Source: Neckera pumila (taxonomy: Eukaryota > Streptophyta > Bryopsida > Hypnales > Neckeraceae). Taken from it: a stretch of DNA of 64,000 nt. Made by a program: the position numbers and the translations under genes. The stretch spans positions 23,670,913 through 23,734,912 of the forward strand of contig OZ018410.1 of NCBI GenBank assembly GCA_963969595.1, given 5' to 3'. Positions within the stretch are counted from its first letter, which is position 1. Each line of letters opens with the position of its first letter. The notes beneath the pieces are model-generated. The model saw only the letters and a list, made by a program, of their open reading frames with translations. It was not told the origin of the DNA and did not search any database. Shown here in pieces: positions 1 to 13,602 of this stretch.

Positions 1-999
1 GAGTGTCAAGTTGGAAACTAAAGACAATTCTCTTTGCATCTAAAAGCATTGTAGTTGAACTTTGCCATTGTTATAGGAAGAAATGCCTAAAAAGAAGGTA
101 GTTCACTTAGGAAGTGAGGTAAACTAGTCTCTACTCTCATTTTGCTTTCACTTAGAAATTGCTATTCTTCTTCTAACACGGAATTGAATTGAATAGGGCA
201 GACTACCGTGCAACTTACTTGCAAATTGTTTTCTCAATTTGCAACAACCACTATAAGAAACTTGCATTTTAGGTGACGTTAGCATAACCTAAGCAGACGC
301 ATTTTTTTAGACACAAAATAAAACAACTTGTGTTTTTCCTCAATAATAACATCTAATGTAACATCCAGATATGAAATGGGATTAGAAATTATGAAATGGG
401 ATTGGAAATTTGGATTGAGTATTGCGTTCATTAGAAAGTTCTTCAAGGTAGTCAATTTAAACCCTAAAATACTTTAACCCCTAAAGGCCGAAGAATTTGG
501 GGCAAAACAAAAATATATAAAAAATATGAGTTTCATAAAAAAATTTGAAATTTGCATAAAAAGAAATGAAATCAAGTTAAAAAGTAGAAATTATCCACAT
601 TGCCAAAGTTTCAAATCTATTGCATAGATTTACTTCAAATAAATTTTGAAGTTTTAACTTCAAAAATTCATCAAAAATGCAATTTCTATCTTTAACATTT
701 GATTTTTTAAATCATTGTTCAAATTATAGTTCCAATGCTTTTGTAAATAAAAGCATTAAATCAATCATAGGATGAACAATACTTTCTCCAAATAGTGAAC
801 TTTACATCAACATGTAATAAATACTAGTCAGTTTAGAATTTTCCTTTTAACTTTTTTGACCACAGTGATCTTAGTTTTGAATGTGAAAATTGAAAGACAA
901 TCTTTTCTAGATTGCATTAGCAAAATGGAAATTGAAAAAAGAATTTTTTTTTTCCCACCTAGAAATGTTACATGAAGTCATGTTGTGACCATAAAATGG
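1..999. other. AT-rich intergenic DNA, possible truncated family A end
   Basis: No gene is visible. A TTAACCCCTAAAGG motif begins at 474, which is the left-end sequence of the family A elements described below. The internal sequence after it matches only loosely (about 474-620), so it may be a truncated old copy. The rest is A/T-rich with short homopolymer runs. Confidence 0.4.
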
Positions 1000-1990
1000 T
1001 TGCATTGGCCTTTTGTATTAGGTGTTAAGCACCCGTGAAGCTTTTAGCTTGAATAGGTTCATATGAATCAATTTTGAACGGATGAAAGTGAAATTCTTAT
1101 CACAAGTGCAAATTTCTACAAGCTTCTTAAGAAAATAAATATTTTCAAGTTAGGCACCGCGATCAAAAGTTATAGGTCTCAAAAATTTCGGGGCAACTTA
1201 GGCAATATGCTAGTAGAAGAAAGTAAACAAGTAAGCAATTAGGCTAGCTGAGAATTTTTCTTCATTAACTTTGAATGCTTATATTTTGTAATCTATGAAG
1301 TTGAATTGGCTGAATTATTTCCACACATCCTTGTAGTAGTACTAAGAAATAAAATATGTTTGCCTATGATTTTTTTTTTTCCAATTTTCCCTCAATGCAC
1401 TAGAAATGGCAATTTTAGAACAATTTTAGAACCATTAGCTCAAGTTCTAGTGTGAATTCATGAGATTCTTTTTAATTTTAGAAAAAACTATTTATTTGAT
1501 TAAAAGAAGAATTTTAGTTCTTTCCAAAAACGAGTATTCCAAAAAATATTGAGATCTTGCTCATGTAGTTGTTGAAGGGGGGGCATCTTCTTAGTGCAAG
1601 ATGATTGTGGATATGTTAGACACCTCCATTACCTTTGAAAATTGGCACAAGTAACTAATATGAATACCTATGTAATGGTCTAAATTTCCAAAGTCGGATA
1701 GTGCCTCCTTCTCTACAAAGTTGCGTTAAGCTATGTCAACCATGCTGGGTAGGGTTCTAAATTTTTTTTTCTCTCTAACTTCAAATCTTGTAATCTATGG
1801 GTTGAAATTTCCTACAAATTACTATAGTAGTTTAGTAAAAATTTATATGGTTGAAAGTTTGAAAATTATTGGTACATTTCAACTGAGTGTGCTCAATGTA
1901 CTAGAAAGCGGGAACAATGGATATTTTTGGTGAAAATAGTCAAAGAACTTTAGGGATTAAAGATTTATTTAGGTGGTTAATGGATATTTA
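1000..1990. repeat. Dispersed repeat family F, copy 1
   Basis: This stretch aligns by eye, in the same order and orientation, with 43030-44230. Shared landmarks are 'taagcaccc' followed by a diverged 'gaagctttt', 'tatattttg' followed by a Tyr/Leu-free AT tract, 'cttagtgcaagatgatt' near 1590 and 43860, and 'ttgaaaattggca' near 1636 and 43905. Copy 2 carries an inserted CACTA-type MITE that is absent here, so this copy shows roughly the empty site. No long open frame exists; the 66-codon frame at 1733-1933 is not protein-like. The family's class is unknown. Confidence 0.55.
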
Positions 1991-4104
1991 TGTTTGAACA
2001 GTAGTCAATTGGTGTTCTGATCAAGGATTTCTATTAGGATGCTCATGGCCCCTACATGAAGAGAGTTTGTATTTCTTAAAAGCTTACTTTGAAAATTCAT
2101 AAAAATTTCAAGCATTACTATAAATATTTTTTCACTTGCATTTTTCAATAATAATATTTGCTTTTTGAATGGAAAATGTGCATAACTTTTAGCATGTATT
2201 CACTAAAATATTTAGATTGTTTAATTGAATATTAATTAATATCTCTATTCGAATGACACTATTGCAAGGATAAATGAATTTTTTCATTATTTTTTCATGT
2301 GTTCGTAACTGATATGAAAAAGGTGTCCAAAAAGATGTGTATACAAGATAGTTCTAAAAGATTTAAAGAAAATGTGCATATACAAAGTTTTTGTTATTAT
2401 TAAAAGAATGATGTACAATTAGGGATTTAATTCTTTAACTTTAAAACTTTGTATAGGACAAAAATGTCCAACAAATGATTTTAAGAAAATAATAGAAACA
2501 AAAAATGTATTTTACTCAATCAAAAATTTGATAAACTTTGGTAGAAGGTGATTTCAAGAAACACTCGTCCTATTTTTTATTCTCTTGCCTTGAAAATGAG
2601 TTTTTTTGCTCATAACTTTTGCGTCATATGTCAATTTTATTTAAGTTTGAAATGAAGGCACATATGATAGTTATAGGCATTGAATACGTTTTTTTCATTT
2701 TTAAAACTATTTTATTATTTTTAAACAGCCCCAATTGGATGTCTACCTCTGCCATTTGTGGGTAAGTGGGTGGGTGGTAGTAATAAATATTTTCAATCCA
2801 AGAATGCAAATTTGAAAGAAAATTGGGATATGAAGACTTTCAGTAAAGTGCACAAGTCTACAAAGAGATTTTTTAGAAATAGTTAGTAAAGTGTCCACCT
2901 TCCACATGTGCTCAAATACACTATTTTTGCGCATATGCAGAGAACTAGGAGCATTTTTTCCCCCACACTAAGATGCAAATGGTTGAGAAGGAGCATCTTT
3001 AAATTAGAAAACATGGACAACTTTTATTTTATTTTATTTTATTTTACCATTTTCTAAAAATCAAAAATCAAAATATCCATTTCTTGGCAATTTTTCATAC
3101 ACACCCTAGTGTACCACTATGCCATGTCCCATTGCCACAGTAAAAACTAAAGTAAAGGTAATATTCAGTTTCAAAATTCAAAACCAACTAAATAAATCCA
3201 CAACTTTGCACCGTAGGTCCAAATGCCACAAAACAAAGCCTGTGCATCCCTCCTTCTAGAGAGCTTTTTGACAAAAATACAAGAATGCAACTGAGGGATG
3301 CATTGTTCTACAAATCTCACCGTAACAAACAAAACAAAACAAAACAAACAATTTCATTTAAGTTATGGTTACTACATTGAATGCTTTACATATTATCCAT
3401 AAATTATTTCATTTAAAATTTTTTTATTCCAAAAGTCATAGTACTCACAAAAATAGGTCATTTTGGGACAAAAGCGACAAGTTTTTCTTGCAATTATCCT
3501 AGGCTGCCTCTAAAGTAACAATTATAGACATTCATACTTACATCTTAATATATGAATTTGATCTATGAAAAATTTATAATTTTTATTTGAAGTCATCAAG
3601 AAACTATCTCATTCTAAATTGCATTTTATGATATATTTTCACAAATTCACAATGATGAACAAAGTACTTCAAGACAAACTTTTGTCTATTCATGCAAATG
3701 ATGAACAAAAAAATTTGTTCATCATTGTAAATTTCAAGGCAACGATGAACAAAATATTTTCCATTCATAAAGATGAATAGAGTATTTTGTTCATACAAAG
3801 CAATCAACTTGAATCTTTGAAAAACAACTTTTGTTTATGACCATTTTGAGGTTATTAAAATATATGATACATTTGTATAATGACATATGTAAGCAAAATG
3901 TATAAAATGCTTTCAAAAGATTTAGATCATTTAGATAGTCTACTTTAAAACAAACCATCTTCTATAAATTGACCCTATAAAAACCTACTGAATGGATGTG
4001 AGGTGGTCTTTAAATGGACCACTTTTGCCATTGATTGAATTGAGAATAAAATACACCTTCTATCCTGAAATAAATTTAGGGTTTCCAAATATACTTGTCC
4101 CAAA
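1991..4104. other. AT-rich intergenic DNA with microsatellites
   Basis: No gene is visible. Simple repeats include an (ATTTT)n tract at about 3020-3044 and an (AAAAC)n tract at about 3328-3350. A perfect short palindrome at 3697-3726 is listed separately. Short open frames on both strands are what AT-rich DNA gives by chance. Confidence 0.5.
3697..3726. repeat. Perfect 30 bp palindrome
   Basis: The arms AATGATGAACAAA and TTTGTTCATCATT are exact reverse complements around an A/T centre. Related 'gatgaacaaa' words recur at about 3653, 3742 and 3790, so the surrounding 150 bp is a cluster of direct and inverted copies of one short word. Function unknown. Confidence 0.6.
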
Positions 4105-5037
4105 TTAACCCCTTAAGGCCCAAGGCCTTTTTTCTGCCAAAAAACATCCAAAATTGCCATTTTTTTAGCAAAGAGTGAAAAATAAATTAAAAATGTTTTT
4201 TTGCACATCTAACCATAGGATCTCACACCTAACTAGTATAAAAATGTGTGGAAAAAATTTCAGAATTTTGGAACTCACAAATTGCAAGATATCTACATTT
4301 AAAGTGAAAAAAGTAAATTTTTCAGCACATTGTGGGATTGGATTTTTTGACTTTGAACATGTTTAACTTAAAATCTTTGCACTAAAAAGTTTTGAGATTT
4401 AAATGATTATAGTGGAATTTGAGTTGACAATCTACGCCAAAAGAAAAAATTAAAAAAAACTTAATTTTCATTATTAAAAAAATTGTTAAGTAGAAGTAGA
4501 TATGATATAGAAGGAAAATCTAAAATATTCATATATTTTAGATGGAATTAAAATGCACTACTTCCAATGGTCAAATCGTTCTGGCAAGTAAACTAAACCA
4601 TGCCAAAAAAAGAAAATTGAAAAATTTGAAAATTTGCATTCAGAAATGAGCCCTACAAGTTATTTTTTTCAAAAAGATGCTCTAATTGCCCCAAAACAAG
4701 AATGCCCATAACTATCCCATAACAAATCCAAATGAAATGAATAAAAGCTTTCTAGATAGATAAAAATATAATCTATGAGAAAAAAATACTAAAAAAAAGA
4801 AAAAAAAAGTGCGAATTTTTTTGCTGTCCGAGTTGCCCCGTCCCTTGTTTTGAATTTTGTTTGGTCATAACTTTTGTTCCCTGGCACCGATTGTAAAAAA
4901 AATTATATTCCCACGAAGCTAATCATTTTTTCTACCTCCAAAAAAAGTTTCAAAAAATCAAGAGAAAATTTCAGCCCGTAGGAATTTGCCCAAAAATGCA
5001 TTTGTCCCCCAAAGGGACAAGAGCTTTTAGGGGTTAA
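4105..5037 (+). mobile_element. Family A TTAA-flanked element, copy A1
   Basis: A 933 bp unit bounded by TTAA on both sides. The left end reads TTAACCCCTTAAGGCCCAAG, and the right end is 'gagcttttaggggttaa', giving short terminal inverted repeats. Internal landmarks shared with other copies are 'gccatttttttagcaaagag' near 4158, 'attgttaagtagaagtag' near 4482, and repeated 'cataacttttg' words. No transposase frame is present, so it is non-autonomous. The TTAA target and C-rich tips are the signature of the piggyBac superfamily; that assignment is inference. Confidence 0.7.
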
Positions 5038-6389
5038 ATTCAAAATTGGCTCTCCACAAGGGTGATTGCAAGAAAGACTGATCTTATTTCCCGTTACATT
5101 GTCATCTGCTATAACTTTTGAAGCAAAAGTCCAATGAATATAAATTTTTTATTGGAGATGTCAAAATTTATGGTAATCAAATCCCTTATTTGTCAAAATG
5201 AAAAAAAGTCATTTTCTGTTTAAAAATCAATTTTAATTAATTTGTCACACGGTGCGGTTTAGGATTTTTTATTGCATTAGGTATATCCAAATTTAATGAT
5301 CTGGAGCTGATATTTTCATGGTACATTTGTATAGTAGGAAAGCATATTCTTACCCAATGGAATCTAAAAATATATTAATTTGTGTCCTCTACATGAGTGC
5401 AAACAATACTCCCATTGCACGCAGTTTTTGAACAATGAAGTTGGTTTTAAGATCGATCTTTTGGTGAAATCTCATTACTATAACTTCTTTCCAAACGAGC
5501 AATTTTTTGTTTTTTAAAATGACTTTTCTTGTTTTTTTGCAGATTAAAATGTGAAATTACAATGCAAGTTTCTATTTTCGATGGATTTTGCACTTTCTAG
5601 TTTTCCTATTTAGAAAATTTTCCTACGCTTTTCCTTCCTAAGGTACCTTCTTTTTAACGGTCAATACACTAAATATATTTTTTATATATTTTTAAAATTG
5701 TTTTCTAATTTTAAAGTACTCCCGAAAGAAAAAATGAATATTGTGCAAAATGCTATGCTTTTTGAACAGTCTTTCTTGCAATGACCCACAACTTCATGGA
5801 TAGCAACTGAACCTAGTTCGAATATCCTGAAGCAAAAGAATCCGCTTGTGCAAATACTATATCTAGAGACTATATAGCAATTCAATCCCTACAAAGGGAA
5901 TCAAAACGCAACCTCTAATCTACCAAAGGCGAAGAATTCAACTCAAAACTATACAAAAACTGCTACCAACAAATCTCTTGTTCAAAATTTCTTAAAGTTG
6001 AATCACAAACATTGTCGAAATAGAATATAGAAGACATCAATGGAAGTCACTGCACTAACGTTGTTAAGAGCCAATGATCAAGATTACTACCATTGGAGCA
6101 GTTCCCCAAGGGCAAAGCTTTGTCAATTTTGTCGCTTGTTTTTAACATGCACCGCTTCACTATTGACTTTCAGTCTTTCACACCTAGTGGGGTTTAGTAG
6201 AAGCTACAATAACTACGCAATTTCTTGAAAATAGGAGTAGCTCACGTGGTAATCTAACCAATTCTAGAAAACCTTGGATTTATTTCGGGATGGAGGGAGC
6301 ATTCTTTATTGCAAGAGAAAATCATTGGCCTTGATTTCCTCCAATCACTTTAGAAGTTGCAAGTGGACGCATTTTAGAAGACCTGGGGT
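5038..6389. other. Intergenic DNA, no recognisable feature
   Basis: AT-rich up to about 5900, after which base composition becomes more balanced. I see no gene, no strong repeat and no structured RNA. The short frames at 5682-5885 (minus) and 6040-6228 (plus) have no recognisable motif. Confidence 0.4.
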
Positions 6390-6600
6390 CACAAATTGGT
6401 ATTTACAACATAAACCTTTGAAAATTCATAACAAATTTAAAAATACTTCAAAAACTATGAAACCACTTGTGTTACGTTTTGGCATCTATTTTTCTTTCTC
6501 TGAAAAATAAGTTAAAAATTATTTCTGTTCGTGCAAACCTATGAAAAAGGTGGACCAGCCCTTTATATGGTCGCTTTTAGAGCAGACACTGTACCATACA
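6390..6600. repeat. Dispersed repeat family D, copy 1
   Basis: About 200 bp aligns by eye with 49870-50050 in the same orientation. Shared landmarks are 'tatgaaaccacttgtgtta' (6458) against 'tatgaaactacttgtgtta', then 'tttctctttctctga' type words, then 'gcaaacct...aaaaggtgga.cag' and 'tggt.gcttttaga'. The copies are strongly diverged. The class is unknown and there is no open frame. Confidence 0.5.
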
Positions 6601-8733
6601 AGGTTAAGAATCTGCCTCCTCAAGAACGGAAACGCCGGTTTGGCGGTTCAATTCCAACTCCACTCGTAACACCAAAGGCAAATGCGAACATCCACCTTTT
6701 CCTCTTCCTCCCGGCATTGTATCAGCCTTGTAACTTACATGATGCTTATGATTAGGACTAGCGGGAAGCGATTCACTCCTTTGGAAGGACAAATTCCTCT
6801 CCTGCATAAGCGGCCAGAAGGCTGAGGCTAGTGAGCCAGTGAGGAATCCAGCCACGCAAGTCAAGACTCCAGGAGCTAGCGAGCTAGCAGCTAGAGCCTG
6901 CAATCATGCTCAAGTGTGAACCAGCTTCTGCAGTGTTGGTCCCACCGTCCACACCCATAAAATACATCTGGCTGTTGGACCGGAGCACCCAATGATTAAC
7001 ATAAGTTTACTTTTAGCTCTAAGTTACCAGTCGATCTGTCTTCACACACCATTTCATTTTCTCACCTTCGAAACTGAACCATTCTCTCAATTTCTGTAAA
7101 CTTATTAGTATTGACTTTGAGCAAATTCATTAACCACAGCATCAATGATGGAAGATTACTAACAAACAGAAAATCATGTTGAAGTTGCTCGCGAACCGCC
7201 TACTCGCGAGTCAGTGGTGATGCGAAATAGAAGTTTAGGAGAGAGTGAATTGGGTTGAACCAACTTGGACGAATTCCACGATGGCAAATAGAAAATGAGA
7301 TTTTTCTATCATTGAAAAAAAATTGATAAACCTTTAAAGAAGAAATAACATCAATAATAACGAAAGAAAAGTTGAAGGCATCGGCTATATATCAATCCAT
7401 GAGCCTTGCAGAACATTCTAGGACAGTGGATCACCCTTTCCATTGTAGCTAGTGACACTACATTTGGTAGTAACTCTATTTGTCTCAGTACCAAAGCTTT
7501 CATTCTTAAACTCAAGATGGGAAAGGGATTTGTGCCAAAGATGGATCATGCCACATGCAAAGTCAAAAGATCTTGACTAGAGTCTTCCTTGAATTATGTA
7601 TTCAGAGCCGGACTAAGGTGTTCAGAGCTCCTTTCAAGAGTTTAATTCTAGTTTCGCATGAGGAGAAAGCACTTTTCAATGGACTCATGGCGGTGAAATC
7701 ACAAGTTCAGGGTGAACCCGCTATTAGGGACAAAAACCAAGAATTGTGAACATTTAGTTTTTGACATTAAAGGAAAGAAAGGTGCGAATTATCTGACGTC
7801 GTTATCTTTGGACTGACATCAAATTATTTCGAGCCCCTTTCACAGAATCTTGACAGGATTATTCAACTCGAAATCAGTCTGCAAGACGTTCAATTATGCA
7901 ATCCAGGAACTGTAATTTCACAGCCAAGCAAATGCACCAACCGCAAAGATGATGCAAAAGTGCAAACGTGGATTAGTCTAGGTGGGTTGGTGCATGTAGA
8001 GTAACAGTATAAATCCCTTCAACTAATAGCGGGCAATAAGCACAAACTTTGACGTCACAAGCTGCAGAAAGAACGTGGAATATTATTTGTACCTGACCTT
8101 ACGTATCGTAACCATATCAGGAGCCAAATGAGCCATATGGTTCGTAGCCCTACGCGAAAATCCACAGGTTCGCTGTAAAGAGATTAATTTATTGCCGGCG
8201 TACGTAATCTGCTTGGTCCATTTGTCCTCAGAAGAATGTTGTTCTTTGCAGCTAAAACAGTGGACAAGGTATTACACAGACTTCCTTTTGTAGAACAAGG
8301 ATTCAGAATATACTGAAGGCGCAGTACTGCCCTATCAAACGTAACTAGATCGTACATCAAACTCAGACCGCTTAATGACAACATATCGAATGTTGTTATC
8401 TGTGTACTCTACCGCCGAGACGTGCAGCACGGACATTCGGGTGCTTGTGCAGGGAGATTAACAGTTGACTCGAGACAACAATTATCTGCCAGAAATCTAC
8501 CAAATTAAAGAAACTATCAACGACAGTTCAGCTAGCTGCATGCTCCCTGCAATATATACAGCTTTTTTGTCGAAAGCCAACTTGCTTCACCTGCTCAGCC
8601 AAATTTACGCGTTCAAAGCGATTGACTGTGTACGTGATGTGCTGCAAAAAGCACGTCTAATATCACAGCTGCTCCTACCACCCACACCAAACCAGTCCCA
8701 GTAACGAGTGAGCTCATATGATTGCACCTGTAA
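6601..8733. other. Less AT-rich intergenic block, no confident gene
   Basis: Base composition is clearly less AT-rich than the flanks. Frames of 99 codons (6604-6903, minus) and 79 codons (8465-8704, plus) are open but show no domain motif, no repeated family signal and no convincing start context. The block could be part of a transcribed region continuing to the right, or an older single-copy sequence. I do not assign a function. Confidence 0.3.
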
Positions 8734-11700
8734 TTAAATGTTGTGGGTATCACTGCACCTAAATGAAATGTGTGAATTTATTACATGATCACAAGAAATG
8801 AATTGAGTCACTACGATGTACAAATTCAGCAGGAAGAAGTAAGACCTAAAACCTAAAAATACGGAGACAGGTACTTCCTGGCTGATCTCACATCCAGATA
8901 TATAATACACCTCTGTGGACTTGGAAACGAAAACACGCGGACAGCACAACAACAGTGATACAATTTAACATCTTCAACGACAATAGAGCAATGTCAATTA
9001 AAAGAGAACTTACCAGAAAAGATTCATTAGGAAGAATCCCGTGCGACGGTATGGTAACAAGTTGACCTGTCGTTGCCAAAGCTTGAATTATGGAGCACCG
9101 CGAGTTCAGAGAGGCAGGATATCGAGGAGCATATACATTGCTGTTAAAATTACTAGACAAACATAGTACTTCAAAGGGTACATGCAATGCAAATATGCAA
9201 CGAAAACTCCATACATGAGGTGCGTTGATAACCACACCTTGAAGATCATAAAAATAGACTTCATAACCTTCAAGATACATAATCTCACTGGATGCATCAG
9301 ACAAAACGAGGCCGAGTAATCAGCAGTTCATTCCCGTTCTATAGTAGCAGAGAAGCCGCACGCTTTTAAACAACATTGGCTCACTAAACTTTGGCCATTC
9401 AATGATAAGCTGCCACCTGGCTTTATGATACAAGTTCATGTGTCCACGAAAGTTGCCCAACCGAAGCTACGCCGGACCTAAGCCTCGCACAAAATCATGG
9501 CCTCAAGAAGGGCGTGTGATGCACGCCCACCACGGGGAGCCGGAGAAGGATTATCCGTAGTACCAAGCAGGTAAACTACAGGACCAACCCCGGGGCATGG
9601 CTACACTTTATCTCGGTGATACCACCAGGGCTTCAACTCTCAGCAAAGTTACTAGGTTACTCAAGTGTCTTTGAAGTTGAATCCAGGAGTTATTTCACAG
9701 CTCAAAATGGAAATAACAAGCTATATGTTACTACTCGAGCACTGGGAACTTTGTATCGATATATTTCACACACAAATGAACATAAATGTGAACTGAAAAG
9801 AGGATGGTTTAATACCTGAACATGTGAAAAACCTACTCTTGCGTTCACTTCTGATAACGTCCTCGTGTAATCACTAAGTGTGTAATGGTTTCGAAGTCAA
9901 AAGAACCGAAGATAGTAAGATCCCTCCAGAACGACACTAGATTGTTTCCCTGTACAATTGCTGCCATGAAAAAAAACAAGTAGTATAAAGTCACAATTAA
10001 GATTACAGTTTCTCGGGCAAAGCAATCATCAAATCTCGGATTATGACCAGGTCCGAAAATGTACTCTGATATATTCTCAGTTCTCGAAATTTGACCAGTT
10101 ACAAATAGATCACGACAAATCCCGGTTTATTCTCTGTGAAAGCAAACTTGGAATTGAGAATCGATCCAATTGTCGTGCACGAAAATGCATTCACGTGTAG
10201 TAGAAACATTTATAAATACAAAATGAAATAGTACAATGTCCAATGGCAGGAAAGAACAACCCAACTCAAATTTAACGTGCACATATTGATGCAGGTCTTC
10301 CAGTCAGCATTCCATTTTTTTCAAAGACTATAACATCTTGTATTGCTGCAGTCACGCAAAATTGAAGGATCTTCGCCGTGAAGGAACACATGGGTACGGT
10401 GACATTGCGTCCTACGGGTAAGAAAGTTATCTCACTGATGGAATTACCGGTTTACGGCTAAATTTGTTGCAAACCTGGTCGTCAATACACTAGGAAGAGG
10501 CAGAACCGCCAGATGTAGCAGGAACTGAATATGTAACGTATCTGGTGCAATTAAATACAGAGTAATCAGGCCTTGTCATCAAACTGACAACGACTGAATC
10601 TGGAACGTAAAGTGGAAATTCATTAGCCATGCGGTTTTTACCAGCACTACCGTATTAAAGACAATACATAGCATATTAATTTTCTGGTTTATGACTTTAA
10701 TATGGGATACACATGATCAGCGCTGTCATGACTGATTGATTAGAAGCAATGAGGAAATACCTGCTGAGGATATCACGTATGGGATAAGTAACTGGATAAC
10801 TGGAATAGCACAGCTGGAGCTCCTGCACCGGAACGTGAAGAAACCACCTCTTCGAAGGAGCTTTACAATAAATACACAGCACACAAGCTTCACAAAACCC
10901 TTGCGTTCATTTACATTACTCGAAATTCGGAACATCTAGGTCAATCCAAGTGGACTAAGGTAAGATCTACCAATTCGTTCTTACTATGATCGAGATGGCT
11001 AATATATCCCCAATGAAAGGCACCTAGCCTCTACACAGCAGTCCAATGTCCGAGTACGAAATACTGTAGTGATGCCAATCTATAAAGTGAGATAGGGAAG
11101 GGACCTGATTTTTGAACCGGGACCTGCGGAGTAACTTAACGGCATGGAGATTTAATCAGGAGAATCCACCTATCTCCAATCCGGCGATACAATGCAATGC
11201 CACAGACGTACGAACAAAGCTTTGTGATCGAAGTACTCATTCAGAAGCAATTAAAAATAACCAACATCCCAATACAGGCGTTACCAGTTAAGCTAAAATC
11301 GACGTCGCAAAAGATTGACGAAACTCCAGATATACGTGTCAGTAACAAAACCAAAACACAAAGCTTTGAAGGCATAGAAATCAAAAGAGTGTACGACTGT
11401 ACGCAGAAGTCGACATCAGCCCACCAGAACTTGAAGGCAATGTCGAAAGCTAGAGTGCAGCCCGGGCGTGAATTCCAAGACATCTCAGCAATCTAAGGAA
11501 CACCTAATATCACAGCTCCACCTAAATTAGCAAGCAATGCCATATTTGCATCGCATCATGATGCACTATAAACGAAATAACCTTTGCATCAAAAATAATA
11601 AAAGCCATGTCAACCTTTTCCAATTATAGATTTTAAGAACCGTCAAAGATAGACAAGAATAAGTGAAAAGTAGCAGACTACGTTTATTTAAAGAAATACC

Positions 11701-13602
11701 TCCGACAGGCCTGAAACTGCCCTCGCGGTTATGCGGCTAACATGCTCCGTGAAGTGTAGCAGCAATTGCAATTACCATCTTTACCACGGTTTGATTCCAG
11801 AGCAAATTTGCGAAGTGCAAGCATAATTGACCAGAAAGTGCTAAATTGCAAACAACTAGAAGCATATTGTTCCACTACTGATGAAAGGCGAAGGACGTAC
11901 ACGAGCTGCCTTATCCAACATCGAAAATACGAAAGGTATCAGAATTGGGTAAACTTGAGAACCAGATAAACTGTGTCCTAGCTTGTAGCAGGGCTCTATA
12001 CTAGCAATCCATACTTCGCATCGTGCATCTACGAACTTGCATGCATTTACAGCTTCTTCAGTTCTTTCGTTACATGCATACTCAGCTATAATGGAATGAG
12101 TACTATCCACAGAGATTGCTCCAAATGTTCAAGCCGATTTCAGTTCGGAACATCATCAACGGAGCTGGTGCAACTGCTGGACTGAGGCAACCTAGGATAC
12201 CTACTGTACCTTCGTGATGAGCATTGAATATGTAGGCCATAAAGTCGATCTAGATCGAAAAAGGTGCCGCTTCTGCTCAGCGTCTGATGGAGAGACTACT
12301 AGAGACCATAAAATTTGAAGCTTTCCACATCTAACCAGAAAACTAGACATTCCTTAAATTAGGCGACAATAAAGATCGTGACATTTCAGAAGAAGCATGT
12401 GCACAGACACTCGTTCGAAATTAGAAGGGAATGATCATCAAGAACAAATTGCCTAATTGTTCAAACGCACTGCATGAAGCCGTTAAGATGTATTCAACTT
12501 CCCCTTGTATCTTCAGTCCAGTCTTGCTCCCATATCTTGTGCTAAGATTCAAGTGAGGTATTAGTGTCAAGGTATTAATGAGAAATAACATCGACTTCTC
12601 CGCAAGCTTAAAGAATGTGAAGTGGCAGGTGGTTGCGAACATGACGTACCTTCAAATTGGAGTTTAGTGCCATTTAGAACTCCAGCTGAAACACCTTGTG
12701 GAAGACACCCGCAGCAATAACAGATACTCCAAATACACATCTTGTCAAGTACTAATCATCAATCATAGGTAGCCTGTAGAAACACCTCAAGATACTGAAA
12801 GCATCAACTGATCAAACCTCGGAATCCTTTCCAAGGATTTCGCTGCTGTAATCATGTCGAGATCAATAGCTTCAGACGTTTCTACAGCCTATATATGATG
12901 ATGACGTTATTCATATCGTCACTACAACCGGCTTCTCAAAGTGCTCACGCTTCAAGTTCCTGCACCATGCACCGCTGCAAATGTTACTGCCGCTCCTCCA
13001 ATCCTAACAGTCCTCAAGCTAGCTAGCTAGTGAACGCCTCGAGTGTAAATAGTGACAAAGGCACATTCTCACGTACGGCATCCCCAGGCGGCATCCAATA
13101 ACACACCAGAACACTCCTCCACATTGCCTATCCTTGCCTGATTGACAGAAACTCATGCGGCCGCGACCGAAAGCACATTACAAACCCTCCAACCTCGTCG
13201 ACCCACTTCATGACAACCCTGACAGTCGCACAGGGGGCATGCAGGGCACGAAGCGCGCGGTTTCATACACCTTACAGCCACGGACCACCAGCCACAAAAT
13301 GCTTACAAAACACAACAACAAAACATCCTCAACTGCTCAAGCGCCATCAAGAACGTCAACGTTCACGACATCCTAGCTGATGAAGCAAAGAAATCGAAAA
13401 TCGAAAATCTCAGCACTTCTTCGAATCACACAGCCATTCTATTAACAATACACAACGACTCGCAGCCTTCTCCGCCGTTCCACCACCGCAAACCAACTCC
13501 TCAGCTCTTCCTACAACATTTACTACCCCGAGTCCCAGAGCTCGCACTTACTTCTACTACTCCAACTTTGATACCCGCAACAGGCATCCTCCGAAAATAT
13601 CG
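8734..13602 (-). other. Possible spliced minus-strand transcription unit (non-coding or decayed gene)
   Basis: Several intron-exon signals line up on the minus strand. A candidate start sits near 13.6 kb, where a short frame opening MPVAGIKVGVVE runs straight into GAA|GTAAGT. Other good donors are CTG|GTAAGT at 9014/9013, GAAG|GTACGT near 12650, GAAG|GTACAG near 12222, CAG|GTATTT near 10759 and CAG|GTATTA at 9816/9815. Acceptors include tttcatggcAG at 9961 and tttctacAG near 12777. Base composition is more balanced than the flanks, as expected of exons. Against a coding gene, the best-defined exon (9816-9960) has a stop in all three frames, and I could not join exons into one frame or recognise a family. 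A long non-coding RNA, a pseudogene or a mis-read are all possible. Confidence 0.22.
9014..9287 (-). CDS. Candidate internal exon, unknown product
   Basis: This is the best single exon of the possible minus-strand unit. A usable acceptor (catccAG) precedes 9287 and a consensus donor CTG|GTAAGT follows 9014. The 274 bp between them is fully open in one frame for 91 codons (landmarks YLEGYEVYFYDLQ, VWSFRCIF, GILPNESFL). The frame stays open through a less AT-rich sequence, which is mildly unusual for chance. I recognise no domain or motif. Neighbouring candidate exons do not give a continuous frame, so this may be an exon of a decayed gene or simply an open stretch. Confidence 0.22.

Noticed and set aside
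6604..6903. 99-codon minus frame
   Set aside because: No motif and no supporting splice or start context; it overlaps the end of a dispersed repeat.
11197..11496. Overlapping open frames on both strands (99 and 80 codons)
   Set aside because: Neither looks like a known protein. Mutual overlap without a motif suggests chance in balanced-composition DNA.
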